Of a stretch of 41,475 bases of DNA, positions 1 through 7,409 are shown in pieces (position 1 is the stretch's first letter; each line of letters begins with the position of its first letter). This DNA is from Candidatus Limivivens intestinipullorum. Its GTDB lineage: Bacteria > Bacillota > Clostridia > Lachnospirales > Lachnospiraceae. The position numbers were made by a program, and so were the translations under genes. The DNA is taken from NCBI GenBank assembly GCA_018711185.1, contig DVIQ01000115.1, positions 1 to 41,475 of the forward strand. The letters are read 5' to 3'. The notes under the pieces were generated by a model, which was given only the letters and a program-made list of their open reading frames with translations, was not told the DNA's origin and made no database searches.

Positions 1-154
1 TTTTCCAGGCAAGATCAACACTTGGCTAATCTATCCTGTTTACTGTTAGGTTTGTTTCACAAAATTTACTTCATGAATTTTCAAGGATATGTCACTGTTC
101 AGTTATCAAGGTTCTTTTGGTTTTTGTAACCTCTGTCTTTGCGACAGCTTTTAT
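1..154 (-). other. leader of an rRNA operon reading out of the left edge
   Basis: Downstream of two tandem strong promoters the minus strand carries a non-coding stretch. It includes CTTGATAACTGAACAGTGA and other blocks that resemble the conserved leader and spacer sequences of clostridial rRNA operons. No 16S sequence is reached before the window ends. The assignment is by resemblance and promoter type; the rRNA genes themselves are not visible. Confidence 0.6.
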
Positions 155-183
155 ACTTTATCACATCTTTCGATGTGTGTCAA
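155..183 (-). promoter_or_regulatory. downstream promoter of the rRNA operon
   Basis: On the minus strand TTGACA (178-183) and TAAAGT (155-160) are separated by exactly 17 bases. It is the second of two tandem near-consensus promoters that point to the left edge, an arrangement typical of rRNA operons. Confidence 0.75.
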
Positions 184-291
184 CCATTTTTTTCATCTTT
201 TTCAAAAGTTTTTTTGAAAGAAGAAATTTGAATTGTTTTAATTGATCGAATTGTTTCTATCATTTAATCAACTTTCTTGGCGACAGGGGAT

Positions 292-320
292 ACTATACAC
301 CTTTATAGGAAGAATGTCAA
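292..320 (-). promoter_or_regulatory. upstream promoter of the rRNA operon
   Basis: On the minus strand TTGACA (315-320) and TATAGT (292-297) are separated by 17 bases. It lies about 137 bases upstream of a second promoter of the same quality, and both point out of the window. Confidence 0.75.
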
Positions 321-350
321 CAGTTTTTTTGATTTTTTGTCACGCGCTAT

Positions 351-375
351 AACAGTTCAGCAGGGCTGAACTGTT
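351..375. repeat. dispersed palindromic repeat, family D, copy 1
   Basis: A perfect 10-bp inverted repeat, AACAGTTCAG with CTGAACTGTT, around a 5-base loop. Related palindromes occur at 2428-2451 and 34086-34110, and a half copy lies near 8731. The copy sits between the rRNA promoters and the converging end of the next minus-strand gene. It could act as a terminator or RNA stability element, but there is no long T run. Confidence 0.6.
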
Positions 376-458
376 ATCACGCGTTCGCGGCTCCCTGTTA
401 CTGCCCATGCCAAAATTCGCTTCTCATACCGCAAACAGCAGATATTTGCGCCTGCCTG

Positions 459-896
459 CTAATTCCACCGGCAAAACACTACAAGCTCCGCGTCCGCGCC
501 ATCCTTCCCGTACTCGCATACCATCAGATACCTTTCATCCGCCGCAATTCCGTAGCACCGGTCACTGTTTTTCTTATGTAACTGATTTCCCAGATAAATC
601 CTGTCGTCGTCCCAGATCTTTACCATCTGGCCTCCCGGCATTTTATAAGGCAAATTGATAAAGGAGCCTTTCAGGGCATTCAGGTCCGTGACCTTGTCCA
701 TATCCAGAATATGCAGCTCATTGAAAGCCGCAATCAATTTCTCTTTAAACGCGCAATATGCCTTTTCTCCCTTTCGTAACTTCAATGCCACGATGCAATC
801 CTTTCCAAAGGGTCTTCCGTTCGTTTTCGAGCAGCCGCAACAGCTGCTTTGAAATGGACATTTCCCACAGTTTATTCCACAAATAGAATCCGTCAT
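459..896 (-). CDS. Cys-rich DUF3795-like protein
   Basis: A 145-residue protein with a cysteine-dense N-terminus (Cys 6, 10, 13, 19, 20, 22 and 34), starting MTDSICGINCGKCPF. The spacing resembles DUF3795 proteins, which are presumed to bind a metal or an Fe-S cluster; their function is unknown. The rest is a mixed alpha/beta domain ending VVFCRWN. I chose the ATG at 896 because a strong AGGAGGG lies 7 bases upstream, although an in-frame ATG exists 11 codons earlier. A good promoter lies just upstream at 933-960, so this is probably a single-gene transcript. The family assignment rests on the Cys pattern and is moderate. Confidence 0.7.
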   Translation of the reverse strand: MTDSICGINCGKCPFQSSCCGCSKTNGRPFGKDCIVALKLRKGEKAYCAFKEKLIAAFNELHILDMDKVTDLNALKGSFINLPYKMPGGQMVKIWDDDRIYLGNQLHKKNSDRCYGIAADERYLMVCEYGKDGADAELVVFCRWN

Positions 897-932
897 AATC
901 TTCCCTCCTGATCGTCTCATTCTTTTCATTCT

Positions 933-960
933 ATTATACTGACAGAAACCGCTTTTGCAA
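933..960 (-). promoter_or_regulatory. promoter of the Cys-rich gene
   Basis: TTGCAA (955-960) and a perfect TATAAT (933-938) on the minus strand have 16-base spacing. They lie about 37 bases upstream of the chosen start at 896. Confidence 0.55.
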
Positions 961-1001
961 ACAGTTACAGAATAGGTTTCTGCACGCCCGGCAGAAAAAC
1001 C

Positions 1002-1421
1002 TCATCGCTCTCTGTCCTCCATGCAAAGCGTCATTCTCCGAACAGAAGAGGCAGAAATCATTGGACTGCCAAAAGGCCGTATGGCAAGGGCCATAAGCTT
1101 CATGGGATTATCATCGGCAGCCGTGCGGTTCGAGCTGATTTTTCCGCAGCGGGTACATCTGTGGATAATTGCCCACTCACCATTTTTCCGAACCCAGACG
1201 CCGATGGGCTCCATACGCCCATGACAATCTGAAGCCCGGTCTCCCGGCTCCTCGTCTAAATGAATGCTGTAAAGGCAATTTGGACAGTGGTTTCTGTGAT
1301 TGCTGCCGGCGCCGGCGGAAACCACCGGCCACCCGCATACTTTACAGGTAAAGGAATCCGTACATGGATGTGTTCTGAAATATTTCTTATCGTATTTTCT
1401 TCGTTTATTTTCTCGGTTCAT
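1002..1421 (-). CDS. RNHCP domain protein (second of a tandem pair)
   Basis: A 139-residue protein with the motif that names the RNHCP family, RNHCPNCL at residues 43-50. It is preceded by CKVCG (26-30) and followed by a CTRCG pair, so it carries two Cys-pair knuckles and most likely binds zinc. The biological role of the family is unknown. The start overlaps the end of the upstream paralogue by 17 bases, with GGAGGAGACAACA before the ATG, so the two genes are probably translated together. The first 20 residues are basic and absent from the paralogue. The C-terminus (after about 105) is unlike the paralogue apart from a KLMALAIRPFGSP segment that parallels KALSIASKPLSQP. Confidence 0.85.
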   Translation of the reverse strand: MNRENKRRKYDKKYFRTHPCTDSFTCKVCGWPVVSAGAGSNHRNHCPNCLYSIHLDEEPGDRASDCHGRMEPIGVWVRKNGEWAIIHRCTRCGKISSNRTAADDNPMKLMALAIRPFGSPMISASSVRRMTLCMEDRER

Positions 1422-1791
1422 TGTTGTCTCCTCCTGTTCTACCGCTGCCTCCCATCATTCTTGTCAGTTCCTCCAGCCGCTCGATTGGAAACGGCGGCTG
1501 CGACAAAGGCTTTGACGCGATGGAAAGCGCTTTGATTATGCTGTCGTTTTCTTCCATGGGCGAGGTCTGCATTTCTCCGCAAAAATTACATCTCTGGATA
1601 ATCTCCCACTTCTCATCTGCCTTTACCCAGATTCCAACCGGCTCTAAAATTCCGCCGCATTCGCAGCCCTCCCGGTCTTCTTTATGAATACCGGACAAAC
1701 AGTTTGGACAATGTTCCCGTTCTCCCATCCGGCCCTCTGCTGAAAATATCCATCCGCAGTTGGGACAAACCCTTTGTTTCGTTCTGTTCAT
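1405..1791 (-). CDS. RNHCP domain protein (first of a tandem pair)
   Basis: A 128-residue paralogue of the next gene. It has CPNCG (9-13), the family motif in the variant form REHCPNC (25-31), CECGG and RCNFCG, giving the Cys pairs expected for one or two zinc sites. Asn and Arg of the canonical motif are replaced by Arg-Glu here. It ends inside the following gene (17-base overlap), which indicates an operon of two. The ATG at 1791 is preceded by AGGAGAATAAAG. The role is unknown; the domain call is from the motif alone. Confidence 0.8.
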   Translation of the reverse strand: MNRTKQRVCPNCGWIFSAEGRMGEREHCPNCLSGIHKEDREGCECGGILEPVGIWVKADEKWEIIQRCNFCGEMQTSPMEENDSIIKALSIASKPLSQPPFPIERLEELTRMMGGSGRTGGDNNEPRK

Positions 1792-1860
1792 CTTTATTCT
1801 CCTGAATTGTCAAGCGGATATGCCGCGCATCTTGTCTGATTTGTTACTGTTCATGTCAAT

Positions 1861-1917
1861 CATCTTCTTACACCGCAAGCATGTGTACCGCAAGCATGTG
1901 CTTGCGGCTGCTGTGAA
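1861..1917 (-). repeat. dispersed repeat, family B, copy 3
   Basis: On the minus strand this reads TTCACAGCAGCCGCAAGCAC, then a hairpin, then GCGGTGTAAGAAGATG. It matches copies at 7952-7995 and 8795-8838. This copy has an internal duplication of ACATGCTTGCGGT, so it is longer than the other two. Confidence 0.7.
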
Positions 1918-1939
1918 TCGTAATCCTGATTTACCATAT

Positions 1940-1974
1940 AAAAAACGGATAACCCATTACGCTGAGTTATCCGT
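1940..1974 (-). terminator. Rho-independent terminator
   Basis: A perfect 9-bp stem, ACGGATAAC with GTTATCCGT, is followed on the minus strand by six Ts. It overlaps the stop codon of the acetyltransferase-like relic just upstream and may be what remains of that gene's terminator. Confidence 0.65.
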
Positions 1975-2076
1975 ATACCTATTTCCTGTAAACTGTTCCA
2001 CAATCCATTTCAAAAGCAGCGAACCAAGTCCGCGCCCCGGCCGCGCAAAGCAGATCTTTGCCCGATCTCCGCGGCT
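1957..2076 (-). pseudogene. possible C-terminal relic of a GNAT acetyltransferase
   Basis: A 39-codon stretch with no start contains RPGRGLGSLLLKW, which resembles the acetyl-CoA binding turn of GNAT N-acetyltransferases (R-x-x-G-x-G). It ends at a stop lying inside a good terminator, as a real gene end would. An in-frame stop lies immediately upstream, so at most a fragment survives. The evidence is short and the call is tentative. Confidence 0.3.
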
Positions 2077-2427
2077 CTAAGCCGTGTCGATGGTCTGCGC
2101 AGAGATTTCTTTACCGCGAACCTGATGAACAGTTCCCTTTATTCATATCCGACTTATCAAACAATGAAACGGATATACACAATCCGTTTTACTGCCTGCT
2201 GTAACTGAAAAGCAAAGCCAGCCTGATGAATCTATCCGCAAATAGGTACAACAAAAACTCATCGCGATTTTCGATGAGAAAAACTTTATCGTCCTTATAA
2301 TCAGCGAATAGCCGACATCAAGCCACCTCCCTTTTCTTTGTCCGCAGTCCTGCGAAACAATCATTTTTCACATCATAGCACACACAAAAGACATAAGCAA
2401 GCACTTTTTATCATTCTGTCTTTCCGT
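2077..2427. other. intergenic stretch without a convincing gene
   Basis: A 73-codon minus-strand frame (2143-2364) exists here but has no ribosome binding site and no family resemblance, so I do not call it. I see no RNA gene here. Confidence 0.5.
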
Positions 2428-2451
2428 AACAGTTCAGCAAGGCTGGACTGT
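2428..2451. repeat. dispersed palindromic repeat, family D, copy 2
   Basis: ACAGTTCAGC and GCTGGACTGT face each other around three bases. The repeat supplies the last codons and the stop codon of the DUF1905 gene, so the element has been absorbed into the coding sequence. Confidence 0.6.
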
Positions 2452-2700
2452 CACCTGAACCGTATCTCCCGGCTGCTTCCCGATTGCCTGCCGTATATCC
2501 TTGCGTATTCCGAGAATGTGTCCCGGTGTCCCCATCCGAACCAGGCTCCCCTGATAAGGATAGCCATCAAAGGTTGCATTGACCTTCACACGTCCTCTGC
2601 CAAACACTTTTTTCACATCAAAGGGAATTTCTACATATGCGCCATCCAAATCCGGCACCTTTTTTATCACTGCCTGAAAGGTATACTTCTTTTCTGTCAC
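2434..2700 (-). CDS. DUF1905 domain protein
   Basis: An 88-residue protein made of a single DUF1905 domain: [20 protein letters not shown], then [14 protein letters not shown], then [16 protein letters not shown] and [15 protein letters not shown]. This small beta-barrel domain often precedes a YdeI-type C-terminal segment, which is missing here. The function is unknown. The C-terminal residues VQPC and the stop are encoded by a family D palindromic repeat, which suggests the original end was replaced when the repeat arrived. Start at the ATG 2700. Confidence 0.8.
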   Translation of the reverse strand: MTEKKYTFQAVIKKVPDLDGAYVEIPFDVKKVFGRGRVKVNATFDGYPYQGSLVRMGTPGHILGIRKDIRQAIGKQPGDTVQVTVQPC

Positions 2701-2809
2701 TTGAGAATGCCTCCGATACTGTTTTTGCGGAAGTTTGCTTCCATCTGCGCGCCCGGAAAATCTGTGCGCCTCTTGTATAGAATATCCGTTTTCCCATGGA
2801 TCATTCTCT

Positions 2810-3517
2810 TTATCTGCCGGTACGGTTTACCTCCACCTTATCCAGAATTCCGTGGGCCGTCACTCCCGGATGCGTCACGCGAATCCGGCAAATCTGGGCT
2901 ACAAACGCCTCATCCAGTCCCAGATCCGCAGCAATTCTCGACACCTGCTGTCCCTTATCCATTTTCTTTAAAATCTTTTCAATCCTCTTTAGCAGATCCT
3001 CCGATGGAATCTCAGCTGTTTCGTTTCTCCCAGTCCCCGGTTCCTCCGATCCCCGGGAAACATCCAGCCGCTTCACCGTCCATTCCGTCTCTTCCAGGCA
3101 AAGCACCGCCATGGTGATCTCATCCCGAAACCTCCGTTTTCCGCAGCTTCCCGGATTCAGCCATAGCCGTCCGTCTTTCACCTTTTCAGAAAATTTATGA
3201 GAATGTCCAAACACAATAACCTGGCGGTCTCCCAAGTCCTCCGGCACATCCTTTTTACGGTGCGTCAGGTAAAAATTCCATCCGCCCAGGGAAAATTTCT
3301 CGGAGAGGGGAAGCTTTTTTGCCCACTCCCCATCACAGTTTCCGCGCACCGCAAAAAACGGAGCGTCCGTTTTCTTCTCTTTTTCTATTTCATCCAAAAT
3401 CTTTTCAGAATCTATATCCCCCGCGTGAATCACCGCGTCGCAGTCCCTTATCACGGTCTGTACCTCCGGCCGCAGCAGCCCGTGGGTATCGGAAAGTACC
3501 GCAATCTTCATCGTCAT
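2810..3517 (-). CDS. YfcE/MJ0936-type metallophosphoesterase with C-terminal helical extension
   Basis: A 235-residue calcineurin-like phosphodiesterase. The metal ligands are in the usual order: Asp10 and His12 (SDTHG), Asp34 (HAGDID), Asn60 (RGNCDG), His86 (LTHRK), and His105 and His107 (GHSH). It closes with NPGSC, a mark of the YfcE/MJ0936 branch, which hydrolyses phosphodiesters such as bis-p-nitrophenyl phosphate in vitro. The core ends near residue 155. An additional segment (about 165-235) contains a helix-turn-helix-like stretch, [20 protein letters not shown], and is not part of the core fold. GGGAGG lies 5 bases before the first ATG. The extension could bind nucleic acid; that is inference. 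Confidence 0.88.
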   Translation of the reverse strand: MTMKIAVLSDTHGLLRPEVQTVIRDCDAVIHAGDIDSEKILDEIEKEKKTDAPFFAVRGNCDGEWAKKLPLSEKFSLGGWNFYLTHRKKDVPEDLGDRQVIVFGHSHKFSEKVKDGRLWLNPGSCGKRRFRDEITMAVLCLEETEWTVKRLDVSRGSEEPGTGRNETAEIPSEDLLKRIEKILKKMDKGQQVSRIAADLGLDEAFVAQICRIRVTHPGVTAHGILDKVEVNRTGR

Positions 3518-3596
3518 CTTTGCCTCCCTTTTAAACCAGCGCTCCGTTTTAAGAACCGTGACCGAGCATACTGCCCGTCCGGTTTTCCTCTATACT

Positions 3597-4136
3597 CTAA
3601 GCGTTCTCTTTCTGCAAATACTCCGGCGGCACCAGAATCGTCAGCCAGACGCCGTTCTCCGAGCAGTAAAACCGAAAACCCTTCCGGTACATTTCCCCGC
3701 TCTTTACCCGGTAAATCACCGGCCTGCCATGGCGGCTCCCCACCGTTCTCGCAGTCTCCCTATCCCTGGACAAGTGTACATACCGCCTGCTTCCGGGGCG
3801 CAGCCCCGTCTGCTCTATAGAAGCCACGTACTTTTCCGCCGTTCCATGCCAAAGCATTTCCGGCGGCTCCACCGCCTTCAATTCCAAATCCACCGGAATC
3901 GAATGCCCCTGGCTGGCGCGTATCTTCGTCTTATCCGCGTTAAACGCGTACCGCTGCTTCGCGTCTGTGCGCACGATCTCTTCCAGTATTTCCCGGCTGA
4001 ACTCATTTGTCCTGGCAATTCCCGCAATCAGCTCCTCCACATCCGCCCAGCCGTGCTCGTCCAGCGAAATTCCGATGGTTTCCGGATGGTGCCGTAAAAT
4101 CAGACTCATATATTTGCTTACCTTCTCATAGCTCAT
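3597..4136 (-). CDS. kptA: RNA 2'-phosphotransferase (Tpt1/KptA family)
   Basis: A 179-residue enzyme of the family that moves an internal RNA 2'-phosphate to NAD+, releasing nicotinamide and ADP-ribose cyclic phosphate. Signatures are LRHHPETIGISLDEHGW (Arg15-His16 at the active site), DAKQRYAFN, IRASQGHS and LWHGT (His97-Gly98-Thr99), followed by SRRYVHLS. The length matches the family. The upstream in-frame ATG would add 25 residues without homology; GGGAGGGACAATCC precedes the chosen ATG. Bacteria lack the yeast-type tRNA ligation that makes the substrate, so the bacterial role is unsettled. No RNA ligase gene lies nearby. Confidence 0.93.
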   Translation of the reverse strand: MSYEKVSKYMSLILRHHPETIGISLDEHGWADVEELIAGIARTNEFSREILEEIVRTDAKQRYAFNADKTKIRASQGHSIPVDLELKAVEPPEMLWHGTAEKYVASIEQTGLRPGSRRYVHLSRDRETARTVGSRHGRPVIYRVKSGEMYRKGFRFYCSENGVWLTILVPPEYLQKENA

Positions 4137-4393
4137 GGATTGTCCCTCCCTTTCTGGCAGGACCCTGCTGCCGTATCCTCTGCTGAAACTCGGTCCTTCT
4201 CGGTTAAACACATTATACCAGTCTTTTTTCGTCTGGGGAAGAAAAGCTTTGTCTCTTTTTCATGGAAACCAAAAGTTCCGCAAGCGGAATTTTCGCGCCG
4301 AGCGCGGCCGCTTTAGCGACAGCCATCCACTTCGCGCGAGCGCGCATCCCGCGGAGCGTTTTGTTTAATAGGGAACGAAGTTTCCTAATTAAA

Positions 4394-4452
4394 CCAAAAA
4401 ATCCCAGTCCGCAGCCATCCGTTCAATCGGATAAAACCGCAGGCCGGGATTC
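4394..4452 (-). terminator. probable Rho-independent terminator
   Basis: Two arms starting AATCCC and ending GGGATT form a long imperfect stem with an inner CATCCG hairpin. On the minus strand it is followed by TTTTTTGGTTT. It lies just downstream of the broken dihydrofolate-reductase-like ORF and fits its 3' end. Confidence 0.5.
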
Positions 4453-4480
4453 CTTTTATTCAAATGACAAAGGTATCTTT

Positions 4481-4716
4481 CTATCTTCCGTACAGCTCAT
4501 CGATCTGCGCCTCCAGCTGGGCAATACGTTCCTCCTGTTCGGCGGCATACTCCTGATATTCCTGCTCTCTTTGCGCTTTGTCCTGCCCCATGAGCCAGTC
4601 CACTTTGCCGTTCCTGTCAGCAATATACCCGTCAAGGCTCATAGCGATAAGTCAAATGGACATGCAAGCATGTCCGCTTGGCTCGTTGCTCGCGGAAATA
4701 AAACCACTTTTCGCAT
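4481..4716 (-). pseudogene. dihydrofolate-reductase-like (RibD C-terminal domain) N-terminus, interrupted by a repeat
   Basis: An ATG with a GACAGGAGAATGAAG leader opens a frame reading MRKVVLF. It then runs into a 48-base repeat and stops at TGA as MRKVVLFPRATSQADM plus nine further residues. Directly after the repeat the family sequence resumes: MSLDGYIADRNGKVDWLMGQ. Removing the repeat gives MRKVVLF joined to IAMSLDGYIAD, the typical start of RibD-C/DHFR-like reductases. The remainder is only about 35 residues of glutamate- and glutamine-rich coiled coil ending QIDELYGR, so most of the 170-180-residue family domain is also gone. Two separate lesions therefore exist. Confidence 0.75.
4653..4702. 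repeat. dispersed repeat, family A, copy 1 (inside a gene)
   Basis: A 50-base element with palindromic core GGACATG/CATGTCC followed by CGCTTGGCTC. It matches the copy at 7341-7390 at 44 of 50 positions by eye. It sits inside the start of the dihydrofolate-reductase-like ORF, between codon 7 and the resumption of homology. Confidence 0.8.
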
Positions 4717-4929
4717 CTTCATTCTCCTGTCGCATTTGCTTTTATAGGGATATTATACCCGTATTTTACGCCTGAGAAAGAAAAACTTTCTTGTAAATTT
4801 TCCCGCTGCTCGCGTAAAAAATATGATATACTAAAAAATACGAAATACCAGTCTACACAGTCCATTTGCGATGATGCACGATAGGCATCGAATCAAAACG
4901 ATAGTATAAATGAAAGCGAGGAATAAACG

Positions 4930-5969
4930 ATGGCTTTTAAAATCCAAGCTGTTGAGTTAGAAAACTATGGAAATATCCCGTCATTTCAGTGTTCTGATTT
5001 TTCTAACATCAATCTCATTATCGGTGAAAACGCAACAGGCAAAACTTTTTTATTAAAAGCGTTGTATTCCGCCATTCGCTCTATGGAGGACTATAAACGG
5101 GGAGACGATGTTCGATCTATGAACGAAATCCTTTCCGAAAAGCTCCGCTGGACATTTCAGGTCGATAAATTGGGGGACATTGTAAACCGATCCGCAAGTG
5201 AATCCTTGCGTTTTAAACTGGAAACAACCATGAGCAAAATCTTCTGGAATATCAGTTTTCCCAAAGTGCCAGTACAAAAGTTGGCAGTGTTACTGCCCCG
5301 GAAGCACAAAAAGAAGGCAATTCGGTCTTTATTCCGGCGAAAGAAGTGCTTTCACTTTTTTCTGTTATTCTGAAGTCGCGGGAAATTGATAAATCTTTCG
5401 GGTTTGATGATACTTACTACGATTTAGTAAAAGCCCTTCGAATTGCGCCTTCTAAAGGAAAAAACTATAAAGTTTTTTCAGAAGCGCGAAAAGAACTGAA
5501 AACGGTTATCAATGGCAAAGTAGATTATGATGACAACAGCGGAAAGTGGTACTATAAAAATGAAGCCAATCAGAGATTTTCCATTGGCGTCACATCAGAA
5601 GGCGTCAAAAAAATCTCTATTATGGATCGTTTACTGGCCAATGGGTATGTAAATAAGGAATCTGTGTTGTTTATAGACGAATTGGAAGCTGCCCTGCATC
5701 CCGATGCAATCTGCGAGTTTCTCGATATGATTTCTTATATTTCCCATGAGATGGGCATTCAGGTGTTTATTTCTACCCATTCATATTTTGTGATCAAAAA
5801 GCTGTTTTTGATTGCGTTAAAACATCCCGGGGAAGTGACCTGCATCTCTCTTACCAAAGATAAGGAACCTCAAATCTGCAATCTCAGTGAAGGAATGCCG
5901 GAAAACTCCATCATTCAAGCCTCCATTGATCTTTACAAACAAGAAGCTGCAGATCTTCTCTCCTATTGA
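4930..5969 (+). pseudogene. AAA ATPase (RecF/OLD-like ABC ATPase), frameshifted
   Basis: Two overlapping frames together encode one ATPase of about 346 residues. The first (from 4930, after GCGAGGAATAAACG) has the Walker A motif GENATGKT at residues 32-39. The second has Walker B with the ABC-type glutamate (SVLFIDELEAALHP) and the switch histidine (ISTHS). The break is at 5221-5226: restoring one A in GGAAACAACC joins LRFKLE to NNHEQNLLEYQFSQSAS and gives continuous protein. The tract is a short homopolymer, so a sequencing error or a phase-variable site are alternatives to decay. Related solitary ATPases act in phage defence, but no nuclease partner is adjacent here. The frame used by the first part after the break ends at 5373 in nonsense. 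Confidence 0.75.
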
Positions 5970-6023
5970 CAACCTCCCTCTCCCGCCCCATAATAAAAGC
6001 AGCATCCCGCCCGCGCCCTCTCC

Positions 6024-6044
6024 TGCGGCAGCCATTCTGCCGCA
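6024..6044. repeat. short hairpin between the ATPase and the reductase
   Basis: A perfect 8-bp stem, TGCGGCAG with CTGCCGCA, around five bases. It is followed by As rather than Ts on the plus strand, so it is not a standard terminator for the upstream gene. Confidence 0.4.
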
Positions 6045-6146
6045 AAAACCGGCGAAGAGGCGGAAATGTCCAGGCGCGAACGCTGCCCGCCTTCCATCGC
6101 GAAGCCGCGCAGGCATGCCTGTCTATTTGTATTAGGAGGTTTTCAC

Positions 6147-7295
6147 ATGAATTATCGAAGGCTTGGAAAAACAGAACTGATGGTCAGTGAGATCGGCCTT
6201 GGCGCCGAATGGCTGGAGCGGCACAATACCGCTGAATGTAAGGAAATCATTGATTTTTGCGCAAAGAACGGCATCAATATTCTGGACTGCTGGATGTCGG
6301 AGCCGAACGTGCGCTCCAATATCGGCGCGGCCATTAAGAATTCCCGCAGCCGCTGGATTATCCAGGGGCATCTGGGCTCTGTCTGGGAAAACGGGCAGTA
6401 TGTCCGCACACGGAACCTGCCTAAGGTAAAAGCCGCATTCCAGGATCTGCTGGACCGTCTTGGAACAGACTACATCGATCTTGGAATGATTCACTACGTG
6501 GACCAGGAAGGGGAGCTTGACCAGATCGCAGAGGGGCCCTTCTACGCGTATGTGAAGGAATTAAAGGAAAAAGGCGTGATCCGCCATATCGGCATGAGCA
6601 CCCATAACCCGAAGGTTGCCATAAAGGCGGTGGAAATGGGGCTGGTAGAAATGATTCTGTTCAGTATTAATCCCGCCTTTGACCTGCTGCCCGCCAGCGA
6701 GGATCTGAACGACTATTTCGCGGAGGAGTACGACGCGTCCCTGGCCGGCATCGACGCCACCAGGGCGAAGCTGTACCGGCTCTGCGAGGAGAAGGATGTG
6801 GGAATCACGGTCATGAAAGGCTTTGCCGGAGGGCGGCTGTTCAATGAAAAGACCTCTCCCTTCGGTGTCGCCCTGACGCCGGTTCAGTGCATCCACTACG
6901 CCCTCACCAGACCTGCTGTGGCCAGCATTCTCACCGGTCTGGAGACGCCGGAGCAAATAAGAGAAGCCGTCTCCTACGAAACGGCCTCAGAAGAGCAGAA
7001 GGACTACGCCACCATTCTGGCGAAGGCGCCCCGGCACGCTTACCGGGGACAGTGCACCTACTGCGGCCACTGCAAGCCATGTCCTGAGAATATCGACATC
7101 GCCATGGTCAATAAGCTCTATGACCTGGCCGCCATGCAGCCCACCGTTCCGGCCTCGGTCCGCTCCCATTATTTTGCCCTGGAAAAGACGGCGGCGGACT
7201 GCATCGGCTGCAAAGGCTGCGAGACCCGCTGTCCCTTCGGCGTGCCGGTGGCGGAGCGAATGGAAAAGGCCAAAGCGCTCTTCGGAGAGCACTGA
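6147..7295 (+). CDS. aldo/keto reductase-fold protein with C-terminal 4Fe-4S domain
   Basis: A 382-residue protein with an aldo/keto reductase barrel (about 1-290) and two Cys clusters at the end: CTYCGHCKPCP (from residue 303) and CIGCKGCETRCPFG (from 352). Together they can hold two 4Fe-4S clusters, as in COG1453 oxidoreductases. Asp47 (INILDCWMSEP) and His116 (MIHYVD) of the usual catalytic tetrad are present. The Tyr expected after the Asp motif and the Lys expected at the IIQGHLG strand are absent, so classical NADPH ketone reduction is doubtful. AGGAGG lies 7 bases before the chosen ATG. It is probably monocistronic, with a strong hairpin just after the stop. Confidence 0.88.
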   Translation: MNYRRLGKTELMVSEIGLGAEWLERHNTAECKEIIDFCAKNGINILDCWMSEPNVRSNIGAAIKNSRSRWIIQGHLGSVWENGQYVRTRNLPKVKAAFQDLLDRLGTDYIDLGMIHYVDQEGELDQIAEGPFYAYVKELKEKGVIRHIGMSTHNPKVAIKAVEMGLVEMILFSINPAFDLLPASEDLNDYFAEEYDASLAGIDATRAKLYRLCEEKDVGITVMKGFAGGRLFNEKTSPFGVALTPVQCIHYALTRPAVASILTGLETPEQIREAVSYETASEEQKDYATILAKAPRHAYRGQCTYCGHCKPCPENIDIAMVNKLYDLAAMQPTVPASVRSHYFALEKTAADCIGCKGCETRCPFGVPVAERMEKAKALFGEH

Positions 7296-7299
7296 TCTC

Positions 7300-7328
7300 A
7301 GCCCCCCGCAGCAAGCTGCGAGGGGGCT
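7300..7328 (+). terminator. strong hairpin after the aldo/keto reductase
   Basis: AGCCCCC plus GCAGC pair with GCTGC plus GGGGGCT around a two-base loop, five bases after the stop codon. No T run follows, so it may be a 3'-end stability structure rather than a full terminator. Confidence 0.5.
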
Positions 7329-7340
7329 CGCGGCAATCGC

Positions 7341-7390
7341 CAAATGGACATGCCGTCATGTCCGCTTGGCTCATTGCCCGCGGATATAAA
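7341..7390. repeat. dispersed repeat, family A, copy 2
   Basis: It carries the same 50-base element as at 4653-4702, in the same orientation. It lies 20 bases before the start of the next gene, so its hairpin (GGACATG/CATGTCC) is in that gene's leader. Confidence 0.8.
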
Positions 7391-7409
7391 TACAAAGGAG
7401 TATACGCCA

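Noticed and set aside
1..154. tRNA or 5S gene in the rRNA leader
   Set aside because: No cloverleaf or 5S-like sequence could be folded by eye; the stretch fits an rRNA leader.
2143..2364. A 73-codon minus-strand frame
   Set aside because: No ribosome binding site, odd composition and no domain. Treated as chance.
4930..5373. The first ATPase frame as a complete short gene
   Set aside because: Its last residues after the A tract (ending CFHFFLLF) are nonsense, and the other frame continues the ATPase fold.
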